Assembly: GCA_937951485.1 (NCBI GenBank)
Contig: CALEDJ010000045.1
Coordinates: forward strand, 62,001 to 126,000
Reading direction: 5' to 3'
DNA length: 64,000 nt
DNA from: an uncultured bacterium
GTDB lineage: Bacteria; Hydrogenedentota; Hydrogenedentia; Hydrogenedentales; CAILVY01
Under the pieces are notes generated by a model. The model was not told the origin of the DNA, searched no databases, and worked only from the letters and a program-made list of their open reading frames with translations. The position numbers were made by a program, and so were the translations under genes. The first letter of the stretch is position 1. Every line of letters begins with the position of its first letter. Positions 24,530 through 33,086 of this stretch are shown piece after piece.

Positions 24530-24662
24530 GACTATCATGAACCCGTTTTATGTCTGGGGAAACAAGCACATGATGTAGATTCCCCGGCGCGAAGCGCGGG
24601 GGGCTAAGAGGCCATATCGTGCGCCCGGAAGATGCATTCCATTGCGCAAAAGTGCTACCAAG
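24530..24662 (-). repeat. Compact copy of the GGCCTTTTACATCCCCC element
   Basis: On the minus strand the sequence runs GGTAGCACTTTTGCGCAATGG, cut here as GGTAGCACTTTT and GCGCAATGG, then ATATGGCCTCTTAGCCCC, CGCGCTTCGCGCCGGGG and CATCATGTGCTTGTTTCC. It follows the order of both flanks of the composite repeat at 20955-21320 but lacks the 150-base insert. The rest of the gap 24399-24860 shows nothing else. Confidence 0.6.
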
Positions 24663-24860
24663 GTTCCTTTTCCGGTGACGGATTTGAATAAGACGCAAGC
24701 AACCAAGGCTCCGACTCGGTCGGATTCGGATGGATCATACCGGCCCGACCAACCGAGATCGCCCTTGTGTATTGTGCGTCCGGGGCGATAAGATAAGGGG
24801 GACAGTGTTGAATGAACGAAAATGATGCGGCCCGCTGGGGTCGATCCAGGGAGACGGATC

Positions 24861-25787
24861 ATGCGAAAGATGGCGGCAGTGCTGGCATTGACGGCGTTGG
24901 TCGTCGGCGGGATGGCGGCGCGGGCGGAGACGTTCACGGCGCGGGTGACGGGGGTGGCGGCGGGCGACCTGGTCACGGTGAAGCAGGGCGACAACGAACG
25001 GGAACTGCGGCTTTACGGGGTGGCGTGTCCGGAGCCGGGGCAGCCGTATGCCGCCGAGGCGAAGGCGTTCACCGAAAAACGCGCGCTGGACAGGGAGGTT
25101 TCGGTGGAAGTCAGGGCGACGGACAACGAGGGACGGGCCGTCGCCATGATCATTCTGCCGGACTATGTGAATCTCAATCATGCGCTGGTGCAGGCGGGGC
25201 TGGCGTGGTGGGACCAGGACAATGTGCCGAAGGATGCGGCGCTGAAAAGCCTGAACGCAAAGGCCATTGCCGCGCAGGCGGGCCTGTGGAGCGATGCGGC
25301 GCCGCTCTCGCCGGCGGATTACCGCCGCAGCAAGGGGCTTGAACCCGTTGTGTACGCGCAGGCTGGTGAGGCGGTCGCCGCCGCGCCGCAGAAGACCGAA
25401 TCGGCGGAGGAAGAGCCGAAATCCATCAGCGCCAAGGGGGACGCCGTGTATACGGGCGGCCGGGTTGTCAATGTCGGCGACATCAAGTTCGACAAGGAAC
25501 TCACCGAGGCCGACGGGCTGGCGCTGTTGTCAAAACACATGCCGACCGTGGCCACCGACGCCAACGGCAACCCGATCGGGCTGGCGGTGCCGAACATCAG
25601 CCAGATTCCCTACGCCTCCGCGCTCGGTTTCCAGGACGGCGACATCATCGCCGGCGTCAACGGGGAACCCCTCACCAATATGAACCAGATTATGGGCATG
25701 ATCGAACGTCACAAGAACAGCAAGACCCTGAACGTGCAGATCATTCGGGGCGGACGCCCGGAAACTGTCACGTTCAACATTCCCTGA
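24861..25787 (+). CDS. Secreted SNase-fold protein fused to PDZ domain
   Basis: A 308-residue protein with a signal peptide (residues 1-22, cleavage after ARA). Residues 24-145 match the staphylococcal-nuclease (thermonuclease) fold: RLYGVACPEPGQPY, YVNLNHALVQAGLAWW. Arg50, Glu58 and Arg92 sit where catalytic residues are expected. The usual DGDT calcium motif is AGDL (34-37), and the Asp of the DxPE motif is replaced (ACPE), so nuclease activity is doubtful. The C-terminus (about 235-305, ASALGFQDGDIIAGVNGEPL then a helix and IIRGGRPETV) is a PDZ-like domain. GGGAGACGGATC precedes the ATG at 24861. Periplasmic binding or scaffold role is inference. Confidence 0.8.
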   Translation: MRKMAAVLALTALVVGGMAARAETFTARVTGVAAGDLVTVKQGDNERELRLYGVACPEPGQPYAAEAKAFTEKRALDREVSVEVRATDNEGRAVAMIILPDYVNLNHALVQAGLAWWDQDNVPKDAALKSLNAKAIAAQAGLWSDAAPLSPADYRRSKGLEPVVYAQAGEAVAAAPQKTESAEEEPKSISAKGDAVYTGGRVVNVGDIKFDKELTEADGLALLSKHMPTVATDANGNPIGLAVPNISQIPYASALGFQDGDIIAGVNGEPLTNMNQIMGMIERHKNSKTLNVQIIRGGRPETVTFNIP

Positions 25788-26250
25788 GCGCGTTCCTGAC
25801 AGCGCCGGCACCGCGCATCGTCACATTTTTCCGGGGTGGGCGCAGCCCATATCGGTGCTTATGGGAACAGGAAAGTAAAAGCGGAAGCATGGCTTCCGCA
25901 CGCCGTAAAGGTCAACGTGCGCAAGCCGCGCTTACGCTTTCTCTTTCACGATCGTCGAGACTCCCCTGTTTTGGGTTCTTCGGATGCGTATGAGCATTGT
26001 TCTGCAATCCCTTCCGGGCATTTGCGCAGGCGCCATTCTCCAGCCTTTTCGGATGTCTTGCGCGCAATTCCTGGACATGGCCGGATACCACGTTTTCTTT
26101 GCGCTTCTTTTGTCGGGCCGTCGTGGCGTGGTATGATCGCGGCTGGTATTCCCGCCTGGCGGGGGCGTCGCCCTGTCGCAACTTTTTCCCAAGGGTTTGT
26201 GGACTGGATTGCGCAATCGTTGAGAAATCCAGTGCACAAAGGAATGGCGC
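25788..26250. other. Long leader/intergenic region before MFS gene
   Basis: A 463-base stretch without credible genes on either strand. It contains a promoter candidate (26110-26137) and, near its end, GGATTGCGCAATC (26208-26220) within a small inverted repeat. Base composition is less GC-rich than the genes. Confidence 0.4.
26110..26137 (+). promoter_or_regulatory. Candidate promoter of MFS gene
   Basis: TTGTCG (26110-26115), 16-base spacer, TATGAT (26132-26137). The predicted leader is about 107 bases. Confidence 0.4.
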
Positions 26251-27501
26251 ATGCCGCGTTCGATGAAAATACGCCTGTCGGTAATGATGTTCCTGGAGTA
26301 TTTCGTGCCGGGGACGACACTGCCGATCATGAGCCTGTATCTGAAGCAGATCCTCGGTTTTGAGCCTTATCAGGCGGGGCTGGTGTTGGCGATGCCGGCG
26401 GTGGCGGCGACGGTCGCGCCGCTGGCGGCGTCGCATGCGGCGGACCGCTACATTGCGTCGGAGCGACTGCTGGCGTTGTGTCATCTGTGCTGCGGGGCGC
26501 TGATGCTGCTGTTGTGGCGGCTGGAGTCCTTTCCCGGTGTATTGTGGGTCTATTTCCTCTATGGCGTCTGCTTCACGCCGACCTTCGGGTTGACCAACGC
26601 GGTGGCGCTGCACCACGCACGTGATGCGCGGCGCGATTTCGGCGGCATCCGCATGTGGGGCACGGCGTCGTGGGTGGTGGTGGCGTGGACCTTCGGCTAC
26701 TTCTGGCTGGGCGGCGGCGCGGGGCCGGGCGAACGGCTCCCGCATGCGCTGCTGTTGTCCGGGCTGACTTCGCTCGTGCTGAGCGCGTATGCGTTCAGTT
26801 TCCGCCCGGCGGCGTCGAGAACGGATGCCGATGCGCCGCGCGCGGACTACGGCGCGGTGCTGCGGGTATTCGCGCGGCCTGAGATGCTGCTGTTGTGCGC
26901 GCTGACGCTGCTGAACAGCGCCTGCCATCAGTTCTACTACTATGGAATGAGTCCCTACCTGCACCAGATGGGCTTCTCCGACAAGATGATCATGCCCGCC
27001 ATGAGTGTCGGGCAGATGTCGGAAGTGGTGGTACTGGGCTTGCTGGGCTGGTGCCTGATGCGGATCAGCATGAAGCGCGCGCTGGTGATCGGCGTGCTGG
27101 CGCAGGCAATGCGGCTGCTGGTCTTCGCCGTGGCGGGGCCGTCCGCAATGATCCTGGGCGGCATCGCCCTGCACGGCATCTGCTACGCCTTCTTCTTCAC
27201 CGTGGCCTATCTCTACGTGGAACAGCACAGCACGCGCGATACGCGCGCCGGCGCGCAGCAGGTGCTTACGGTGATGATCAGCGGACCGGGCTACCTGGTC
27301 GGGTCATTGTGCGCGGGCTTCGCCGCGCAGTGGATCAGTTGCGGCGCGGGACTCGTGGATTGGACGCGCTTTTGGCTGATTCCCGCCGCGCTGGCCTTGA
27401 TCATCGCGATCGCACTCGCCCTGTTCTTCCGCGAAGAGCCTCCATCCGTTCACGCCGACGCCGTCCCCGCCGCCCTCGCAGGGGACAAAGCAGCGGAATG
27501 A
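26251..27501 (+). CDS. Major facilitator superfamily transporter
   Basis: A 416-residue protein with about 12 membrane helices. Its opening (SVMMFLEYFVPGTTLPIMSLYL), FGGIRMWGTASWVVVAW after helix 4 and the short central loop match the branch of MFS proteins that includes nucleoside:proton symporters (NupG-like) and related LacY-like permeases. The substrate could be a nucleoside or sugar; not assignable from sequence alone. AAAGGA precedes the ATG at 26251, with an alternative ATG at 26263. It is followed by a terminator, so it is a single-gene unit. Confidence 0.85.
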   Translation: MPRSMKIRLSVMMFLEYFVPGTTLPIMSLYLKQILGFEPYQAGLVLAMPAVAATVAPLAASHAADRYIASERLLALCHLCCGALMLLLWRLESFPGVLWVYFLYGVCFTPTFGLTNAVALHHARDARRDFGGIRMWGTASWVVVAWTFGYFWLGGGAGPGERLPHALLLSGLTSLVLSAYAFSFRPAASRTDADAPRADYGAVLRVFARPEMLLLCALTLLNSACHQFYYYGMSPYLHQMGFSDKMIMPAMSVGQMSEVVVLGLLGWCLMRISMKRALVIGVLAQAMRLLVFAVAGPSAMILGGIALHGICYAFFFTVAYLYVEQHSTRDTRAGAQQVLTVMISGPGYLVGSLCAGFAAQWISCGAGLVDWTRFWLIPAALALIIAIALALFFREEPPSVHADAVPAALAGDKAAE

Positions 27502-27527
27502 ATGGGGCGGACACCGGCTGATGCCCT

Positions 27528-27554
27528 GCACCCCTCCGGGGTGCCCGGGTTTTT
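27528..27554 (+). terminator. Rho-independent terminator after MFS gene
   Basis: Perfect 7-base stem GCACCCC/GGGGTGC with a three-base loop, then CCGGG and TTTTT at 27550-27554. Confidence 0.75.
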
Positions 27555-27691
27555 CCAATCAGGAAATGACAACTGCGCAACAACCGGTATGAAACGTTGC
27601 AGGTCGCTTCATGAGGCCAAAATGTTGCGAAGAAAGTTGTTTCACTTGAAGGCAGTATCCAAAGTGCATTCACACAGCCCCCTCTTCCGGG

Positions 27692-28633
27692 TCAGCGCTT
27701 TCCCTCGGCGTGCAGCAGCGCGAGGCAGTGGTCGGGGCGGTTGGTGATGATGGCGTCAACGCCCCATCGGGCGAGGCGGCGCATGTCGGCCTCTTCGTCT
27801 ACGGTCCAGACGGCGACGCTTTTGCCCATGTCGTGAAAAGCGTCGAGGCGCTCCCTGGTCAACGATTTGTGGTCCACGTTGAATCCGGCGACGCCAATCA
27901 GTTTTCCAAAGCGAAGATACAGGTCCCATTGTTCCGGCTTTTCCTTGTCGTCGCTGCCGAGGAATTCCGTGCGGAGTTCGGGCGCTTCCATGCGGGCCAC
28001 CAGACAGATGACGGGCGAAAAGGACTGGATGACAATCTGATCTTTCATGCGGCGATCGCGCACGGCGGCGATGGATTTGCGCGTGAGTTCCAGGTTCGGC
28101 GTGCCGCTCGACTCCACGGCCGCCGTCATGGCGGCGCGGGTCTTCTTGTCCAGCCGGGACCGGTCCCCGATGATTTCGAGCAATTGCTGAACGATCGGGC
28201 CGTCGTCCGCGCAACTTTTGATTTCGATATAGACCCCGATGCGGTCCTTGGCAAGGTCCAGCGCCTCGCCCAGAGTGGGAATCGCTTCGCCGGCGAAATC
28301 CGCAGAGAACCAGGAACCCGCATCCAGGGCCTTCAATTCGGCCAGCGTCTTCTCCGCAACTTTCCCCTCGCCATTCGTGGTGCGCTTGAGGTCGTTGTCA
28401 TGCAGGATGACCACGTGGCCGTCGCGGGTCAGGCGGCCATCCAGTTCAAACCAGTCGGCGCCCATTTCAATGGCGCGCTGAAAGGCGGCCGGCGTGTTCT
28501 CGGGGGCGCAGGCGCTGGCGCCCCGATGCGCAATCACGTCAATGGCCCCCTTCGGCGCGCCGGCGTGAAACGCGGTGGCGCATCCGGCAAGCAACAGCGG
28601 CGCAGCCAAGGGAATGCAGGTGATGGTTCTCAT
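27692..28633 (-). CDS. Glycerophosphodiester phosphodiesterase lipoprotein
   Basis: A 313-residue GDPD-family enzyme that hydrolyses glycerophosphodiesters to an alcohol and glycerol 3-phosphate. The leader ends in a lipobox (LLLAGC, Cys18), so it is probably a membrane-anchored periplasmic enzyme. Catalytic motifs are intact: AHRGAS with His36, PENT with Glu45, FELDGRLTRDG, and HDNDLKRTTNG with His78. The start at 28633 has AAAAGGA upstream; the frame continues to 28747 without support. Monocistronic; a dispersed palindromic repeat lies just upstream. Confidence 0.92.
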   Translation of the reverse strand: MRTITCIPLAAPLLLAGCATAFHAGAPKGAIDVIAHRGASACAPENTPAAFQRAIEMGADWFELDGRLTRDGHVVILHDNDLKRTTNGEGKVAEKTLAELKALDAGSWFSADFAGEAIPTLGEALDLAKDRIGVYIEIKSCADDGPIVQQLLEIIGDRSRLDKKTRAAMTAAVESSGTPNLELTRKSIAAVRDRRMKDQIVIQSFSPVICLVARMEAPELRTEFLGSDDKEKPEQWDLYLRFGKLIGVAGFNVDHKSLTRERLDAFHDMGKSVAVWTVDEEADMRRLARWGVDAIITNRPDHCLALLHAEGKR

Positions 28634-28719
28634 GACGATATTCCTTTTGCAAGACTTGGACAGGCTACGAAATGGGCTTTTGTTTTGGGAGCATATGCTG
28701 AACTTTTCCCAAAACCCGT

Positions 28720-28745
28720 GCAGGCTGAAGCCTGTGCTCCAGAAC
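28720..28745 (+). repeat. Dispersed palindromic repeat (GCAGGC..AAGCCTG type)
   Basis: GCAGGCTGAAGCCTGTGC followed by TCCAGAAC, the plus-strand form of the element at 8398-8422 with two changes. Confidence 0.7.
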
Positions 28746-28897
28746 ATAACGCGGGAAAAAGTCTATCCAATATCACCGCCCGCCGCAAACCCGGAACTTG
28801 CGAAGTGGACACCGTCGGTCCAAAGGGGATGTGGGAGAAAGGCGGTTGTTTTGGCCGGCGTGCTATTGGAAACCGTGGGTTGCTCCCCGTCTTTCGA

Positions 28898-30010
28898 TCA
28901 GGAGTTGCCAGCGGCTCTGGCCGCCTTGGCCTCGTCCATCATGCGGGTGAAACGTTCGAAGAGGTAGCGGCTGTCATGCGGGCCGGGCGATGCCTCCGGG
29001 TGGTACTGCACGCTGAAGATCGGCAGTTCGGTATGCTCCATGCCCGAACAGGTGCGGTCGTTGAGATGGATGTGGCTGATGCGGACCTTGGAGGCGTCCA
29101 AGGTGTCGGGGTCGACGGCGAAGCCGTGGTTTTGTGCGGTGATTTCCACGCGGCCCGCCGCGTTCTGCAGCACCGGCTGGTTGCCGCCGCGGTGGCCGAA
29201 CTTGAGTTTATAGGTCGTGCCGCCGAGGGCGTGCCCCAGAATCTGGTGGCCGAGGCATATCCCGAAGATGGGGATGCGGCGCGCGATGAGTTCGCGCACC
29301 ACGGGGTAGATATACGGCAGCGCCGCCGGGTCGCCCGGACCGTTCGACAGGAACACGCCGTCGGGTCGGTGCGCCAGCACCTCCTCCGGCCCCGCCGTGG
29401 CCGGCAGCACCGTCACTGCGCAGCCCGCCGCGCGCAGCAGCCGCAGGATGTTCCACTTGATCCCATAGTCCATCGCCACCACGCGGTATTTGACTGTTTC
29501 CGGCGGTTCCCACTCGTAGGGGGCGTTTGCCGAGACATCCTTGACGTAATCGCTGCCCGCCATGTCCTGCGCTGCCCGCGCCTTGGCGACCAGGGACTCC
29601 GGATTCAGATCCGTCGTGCTGATGATCGCCTTCTGATTGCCCTTGGTGCGAAGGATGCGCGTGATCTTCCGCGTATCCACCCCGTCAATCGCGACAACGC
29701 CGTGCTTGCGCAGAAATTCCGGGAGCGACATCGTGGCGCGCCAGTTGCTCGGCTCGAAACAGCACTCCCGCATGACGAAGCCGCTGACAAAGGGCCGACG
29801 CGACTCCACGTCCTCATCGTTGCAGCCGTAATTGCCGATCTGCGTATAGGTCATCGTGACGATCTGCCCGGCATACGAGGGGTCCGTCAGGATTTCCTGG
29901 TATCCGGTCATGCTGGTATTGAAGACCAGTTCACCGGCGGATTCGCCTTCCGCGCCCACCGCCCGACCTTCAAACACCGTTCCGTCTTCCAGCGCCAGCA
30001 TGGCTTTCAT
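28898..30010 (-). CDS. carA: Carbamoyl-phosphate synthase small subunit
   Basis: A 370-residue glutamine amidotransferase subunit that supplies ammonia to CarB for carbamoyl phosphate, used for pyrimidines and arginine. The N-terminal domain (MKAMLALEDGTVFEG, ELVFNTSMTGYQEILTDPSY) is standard. The class I amidotransferase domain has the nucleophile motif FGICLGHQILGHALGG and the catalytic HPEASPGP near the C-terminus. Length is normal. The start at 30010 has GAAGGG upstream; TATACT on the minus strand at 30057-30052 may be its -10 element. carB is not in the window, so the two subunits are unlinked on this side. Confidence 0.97.
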   Translation of the reverse strand: MKAMLALEDGTVFEGRAVGAEGESAGELVFNTSMTGYQEILTDPSYAGQIVTMTYTQIGNYGCNDEDVESRRPFVSGFVMRECCFEPSNWRATMSLPEFLRKHGVVAIDGVDTRKITRILRTKGNQKAIISTTDLNPESLVAKARAAQDMAGSDYVKDVSANAPYEWEPPETVKYRVVAMDYGIKWNILRLLRAAGCAVTVLPATAGPEEVLAHRPDGVFLSNGPGDPAALPYIYPVVRELIARRIPIFGICLGHQILGHALGGTTYKLKFGHRGGNQPVLQNAAGRVEITAQNHGFAVDPDTLDASKVRISHIHLNDRTCSGMEHTELPIFSVQYHPEASPGPHDSRYLFERFTRMMDEAKAARAAGNS

Positions 30011-30112
30011 GATATGCTATGCCCTTCAAGAGTCTTTCATGGATGGGCCGCAGTATAGCAAAATGCCGCCCCGTGTTTCCTCTGCATGGTTCGGTCATAT
30101 GTTGAATGAGAA

Positions 30113-30211
30113 GAGGCATATGCGAAAAGAACTGTTTCTGCTCATAAGATCAAGAAATATCCATGATTTCAGATGGAACTGGGGACCGGAAGGCCCATTT
30201 TGCAAATCGGG
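30113..30211 (+). repeat. 100-base dispersed element, copy 3
   Basis: Diverged copy: GAGGCATATGCGAAAAGA at the left, CATAAGATCAAGAAATATCC in the core, GATTTCAGATGGAACT as in the 51344 copy, and CCCATTTTGCAAATCGGG at the right. It sits between carA and the ABC operon, ending nine bases before a candidate -35 box. The remainder of the gap 30011-30334 holds only promoter-like sequence. Confidence 0.7.
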
Positions 30212-30219
30212 AATTAGTT

Positions 30220-30247
30220 TTCATGAAATTGTGTCATATGGTATGAT
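30220..30247 (+). promoter_or_regulatory. Candidate promoter of ABC exporter operon
   Basis: TTCATG (30220-30225), 16-base spacer and TATGAT (30242-30247), about 88 bases before the first start codon. Confidence 0.45.
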
Positions 30248-30334
30248 TCTTCTTGAGAATCTATTATCAATTTCTGTGCCGGCGGGGTGTCTGGGCAGGC
30301 GCGGCGCCCCGCCGCCAGGGAAAGAGGGAAGCCC

Positions 30335-30997
30335 ATGGTAACGGTGGAATCATGCCGGCGGCGACTGGGTCCGGGCGTGGTGTTCTATTGCGAGCACCTG
30401 CATGTGCCGGAAGGGACGCACATGGCGCTGTGGGGGCCGAGCGGCTGCGGCAAGAGTACATTGCTGAACCTGATTTCCGGGTTGCTGCGTCCGGATTCCG
30501 GGCGAATCATAGTGGACGGAGTGGAATTGCAGAAATGCACAGAAGGGGAACTGGACCATTTTCGGGGGGAGCGGTTGGGCTTCATTTTCCAGACGTTCAA
30601 CCTGCTCGCGCCGTTTACGGCGTTGCAGAACGTGATGCTGGGGATGCGTTTCAGCGACACCATTCCGGCCTCCGAGTGGAAATCGCGGGCGACAGCCCTG
30701 CTGGAACGGGTGGGCCTGGGGCGGCGGCTGCATGCCAAGCCGAACACGCTGAGCGTGGGCGAGCAACAGCGGGTGGCCATTGCCCGGGCGCTGGCCAATA
30801 AGCAGAAATTGATCGTGGCGGACGAACCGACCGGCAGCCTGGATCCGAAAACCTCGGCGGGGGTGATGGATTTGCTGTTGGAACTCTGCCGGGAGCGACA
30901 GGTGACGATGTTGCTGGTGACGCATGCACGTGAGATCGCAGACCGGTTGCCGGCGCGTTTCGACTGCTCCCATCTCGTGCAGGAGGATGCGCCATGA
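30335..30997 (+). CDS. ABC transporter ATPase, LolD/MacB type
   Basis: A 220-residue ATP-binding subunit. Walker A GPSGCGKST is at residues 34-42, the Q-loop is FIFQTFNLLAPF, the signature is LSVGEQQR, Walker B is LIVADEPTG and the switch histidine is in LLVTHA. The LSVGEQQRVAIARAL stretch and the LAPFTALQNVMLGM segment are typical of the FtsE/LolD/MacB branch that powers mechanotransmission or extraction rather than classic transport. Start at 30335 follows AGAGGGAA. It overlaps the permease gene by four bases (ATGA). Confidence 0.95.
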   Translation: MVTVESCRRRLGPGVVFYCEHLHVPEGTHMALWGPSGCGKSTLLNLISGLLRPDSGRIIVDGVELQKCTEGELDHFRGERLGFIFQTFNLLAPFTALQNVMLGMRFSDTIPASEWKSRATALLERVGLGRRLHAKPNTLSVGEQQRVAIARALANKQKLIVADEPTGSLDPKTSAGVMDLLLELCRERQVTMLLVTHAREIADRLPARFDCSHLVQEDAP

Positions 30998-32367
30998 GTC
31001 TCTGGCATATCGCATGGAGTTATCTCTGGAACCGGAAACTGACGACCTGCCTCACGATCCTTTCTGTGGCGCTGGCGGTGGGGCTGATTTCGTCGGTGCT
31101 GACGCTCCGCGAGGAAACACGCAAACGTTTCGAGGAGGAGGGGCAGGCGTTCGACATCGTGGTGGGGGCCAAAGGCAGCCCGTTGCAACTGGTCCTGAGC
31201 AGCGTCTATTTCATGGATACACCGACCGGGAACATCCCCATCGAGGAATACGAGGCCATCCGGAACGATACGGAATACGTGCGGGCAGCCTTTCCCATCG
31301 GCATGGGCGACAGTTACCGGGGCTTCCGGCTGGTGGGCACGACGGAAGACTTGTTTGAGCACAGGTGGGTCAGCCCACTGAGCGGCGAGGAACGCGCCCC
31401 GTTTCAATTGGAGGCAGGACGGATTTTCGAGCGGGAGATGGAGGCGGTGCTGGGCGCGCTCGCGGCGCGCCAGACGGGGCTGCGCGTAGGCGACACATTC
31501 ATCAGCACGCACGGATTGATGGAATTGCCTGAATTCGTCGGCGGGCATGACCACAAGGATCATCCCTACCGCGTGGTGGGCATTTTGCGTCCCTCCAATT
31601 CGCCATATGACCGGGCGATTTTCTGCAGTCTCGAATCGGTGTGGGCCGTGCATACCCACGACCATGCCCATTCTTACGGCGGCAATGCACATGACCCCGA
31701 TCACGATGAGGATTGCTATCAGGACGACCGCGAACCTGACGATGCGCCCGCAAGCCCGGCGGCGGGCGCGCTGGATGACGATGTGGACCTGAAATACGAG
31801 GAATGGGGCCGCGACCCCGCATCCATGGTGACGGCGGTGCTGGTGCAGTTGCACAGTCCCGCCATGCGATTCCAGTACGAGCAGAAAATCCGGGGGTCCA
31901 CGGCGGTGATGGCGGCCGTCCCGATAAACGAGATTGCGAAACTTTACGACCAGTTGCTGGGCACGGCCAAACTGGTCATGTTGGCCGTGGGGTACCTGGT
32001 TGTGGTAATATCTGCATTGTCGATACTGATAGGACTGTACTTGTCCATCCTGCAGCGCAAGCGTGACCTGGCCATCATGCGCGCATTGGGCGCATCGGCC
32101 TACGAGGTGTTCGGCGCGGTGATCATCGAGGCGTTCTGGGTGACGGTGCTGGGCATCGCCTGCGGCTGGGTGCTTGGCTCTGTGGTTTCTCACGGGCTGG
32201 GACAATACCTGGCGTGGCGCTTCGGGCTGGTCATCACGGCATTCAACATCACCCGGGAAGAAGGGGTCGCCTTTGCGGTGGTGGCGCTGGTGGGGCTGCT
32301 GGCGGGCGTCCTGCCGGCGTGGCAGGCGTACCGATGCGACGTGGCGCAGGACCTCGCCGACCGGTGA
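30994..32367 (+). CDS. FtsX/MacB-type ABC permease with His-rich loop
   Basis: A 457-residue permease. The first membrane helix is at about residues 15-37 (CLTILSVALAVGLISSVL), followed by a large external MacB-like domain and three C-terminal helices (LVMLAVGYLVVVISALSILI, VTVLGIACGWVLGS, FAVVALVGLLAGVLP) with the LQRKRDLAIMRALGAS coupling motif. Residues about 219-253 form a His/Asp-rich insertion (HTHDHAHSYGG, HDPDHDEDCYQDD), probably a metal-binding loop. The match to operons with DUF3299 proteins in proteobacteria, thought to be linked to zinc, supports a metal role (inference). Good AGGAGG before the ATG, which overlaps the ATPase gene. Confidence 0.9.
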   Translation: MSLWHIAWSYLWNRKLTTCLTILSVALAVGLISSVLTLREETRKRFEEEGQAFDIVVGAKGSPLQLVLSSVYFMDTPTGNIPIEEYEAIRNDTEYVRAAFPIGMGDSYRGFRLVGTTEDLFEHRWVSPLSGEERAPFQLEAGRIFEREMEAVLGALAARQTGLRVGDTFISTHGLMELPEFVGGHDHKDHPYRVVGILRPSNSPYDRAIFCSLESVWAVHTHDHAHSYGGNAHDPDHDEDCYQDDREPDDAPASPAAGALDDDVDLKYEEWGRDPASMVTAVLVQLHSPAMRFQYEQKIRGSTAVMAAVPINEIAKLYDQLLGTAKLVMLAVGYLVVVISALSILIGLYLSILQRKRDLAIMRALGASAYEVFGAVIIEAFWVTVLGIACGWVLGSVVSHGLGQYLAWRFGLVITAFNITREEGVAFAVVALVGLLAGVLPAWQAYRCDVAQDLADR

Positions 32368-32397
32368 GGCGGACCGCGAAAGAAGGTGCTTAGCGTA

Positions 32398-33033
32398 ATG
32401 CGCACTCGAACAAAACGGGAATTGGCGGTATTTGCAGGCATCGCCGTCTTGTTGGCGGTGATTGTGCTGGCGAACTCCGCGTTTCAGCGGGGCAGTCTCG
32501 CCGACCGCATGGACCGGTACCGCCGGCAGGTCGAAGCGAGCCGCAAGACAGAGGGTCTGGAACTGCTGCAATGGCCGCTGCTGCGGAAAACCACCGGCAA
32601 TATGCGGCGCGGCCCGACGTTTGATGATCGCCTGGTGGCGATGGACGGAACCCGCGTGGATATCGTGGGCTTCATGGTGCCGATCAACCAGTTCCGTAAC
32701 ATGACGGAATTCATCCTGCTGCCGGTGCCCATCGAGTGCTATTTCTGCCAGGCGCCGCCCATGCGCGATGTGGTCGTGGTGCAGATGGCCGAAGGCGAAA
32801 CGACCAATCTTTTCCGGGAGCCGGTGCTGGTCAATGGTGTGCTCACGCTCAACCACGGCCCGGGAACAAAATTCTTCTACGTCATCAGCGACGCCAGCAT
32901 GGGACCCGGCAAGAAGGGCGGCACGCTCACCCAGAAAGATGTCGCGCCCCAGCACATGCTGCATGGCCAGGAACAGCCGCAAGAGGAATTGCTCGCCCCC
33001 ATGGAACCGCCCACGCCCGCAGACCTGCCGTAG
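32398..33033 (+). CDS. Membrane-anchored DUF3299-like protein
   Basis: A 211-residue protein with an N-terminal anchor (residues 9-27, LAVFAGIAVLLAVIVLANS) and a domain resembling DUF3299: DGTRVDIVGFMVPINQF, MTEFILLPVPIECYFCQAPP. Cys114 and Cys117 (CYFC) could bind metal or form a disulfide. A GTG at 32386 is possible, but the ATG at 32398 has AGAAGG upstream. It lies 30 bases after the permease and is very probably in the same operon. The C-terminus is rich in Gln, Glu and Pro. Confidence 0.75.
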   Translation: MRTRTKRELAVFAGIAVLLAVIVLANSAFQRGSLADRMDRYRRQVEASRKTEGLELLQWPLLRKTTGNMRRGPTFDDRLVAMDGTRVDIVGFMVPINQFRNMTEFILLPVPIECYFCQAPPMRDVVVVQMAEGETTNLFREPVLVNGVLTLNHGPGTKFFYVISDASMGPGKKGGTLTQKDVAPQHMLHGQEQPQEELLAPMEPPTPADLP

Positions 33034-33039
33034 CATGGC

Positions 33040-33080
33040 CGCCCCGGCCATGGACGTTCACGGGCGGGACGCCCGTGCCA
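33040..33080. repeat. Adjacent small palindromes (GGGCGGGACGCCCG type)
   Basis: ATGGCCGCCCCGGCCAT and CGGGCGGGACGCCCG lie side by side between the ABC operon and the convergent PLP-enzyme gene. The second palindrome resembles GGGCGTGTCCCGCCCGC at 42911-42927. There is no T-run, so it is probably a dispersed repeat rather than a terminator. Confidence 0.55.
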
Positions 33081-33086
33081 CGGGTT

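Noticed and set aside
25946-26320. Minus-strand frame of ~124 codons in the gap before the MFS gene
   Set aside because: Residue composition is not protein-like, overlaps the MFS start, and has no ribosome site.
27710-30058. Long plus-strand open frame (~780 codons) opposite the GDPD and carA genes
   Set aside because: GDPD and carA on the minus strand carry intact catalytic motifs; the opposite frame is a shadow.
30385-33051. Long minus-strand open frame (~890 codons) opposite the ABC operon
   Set aside because: The plus-strand ATPase, permease and DUF3299-like genes have clear motifs and ribosome sites; the antisense frame has none.
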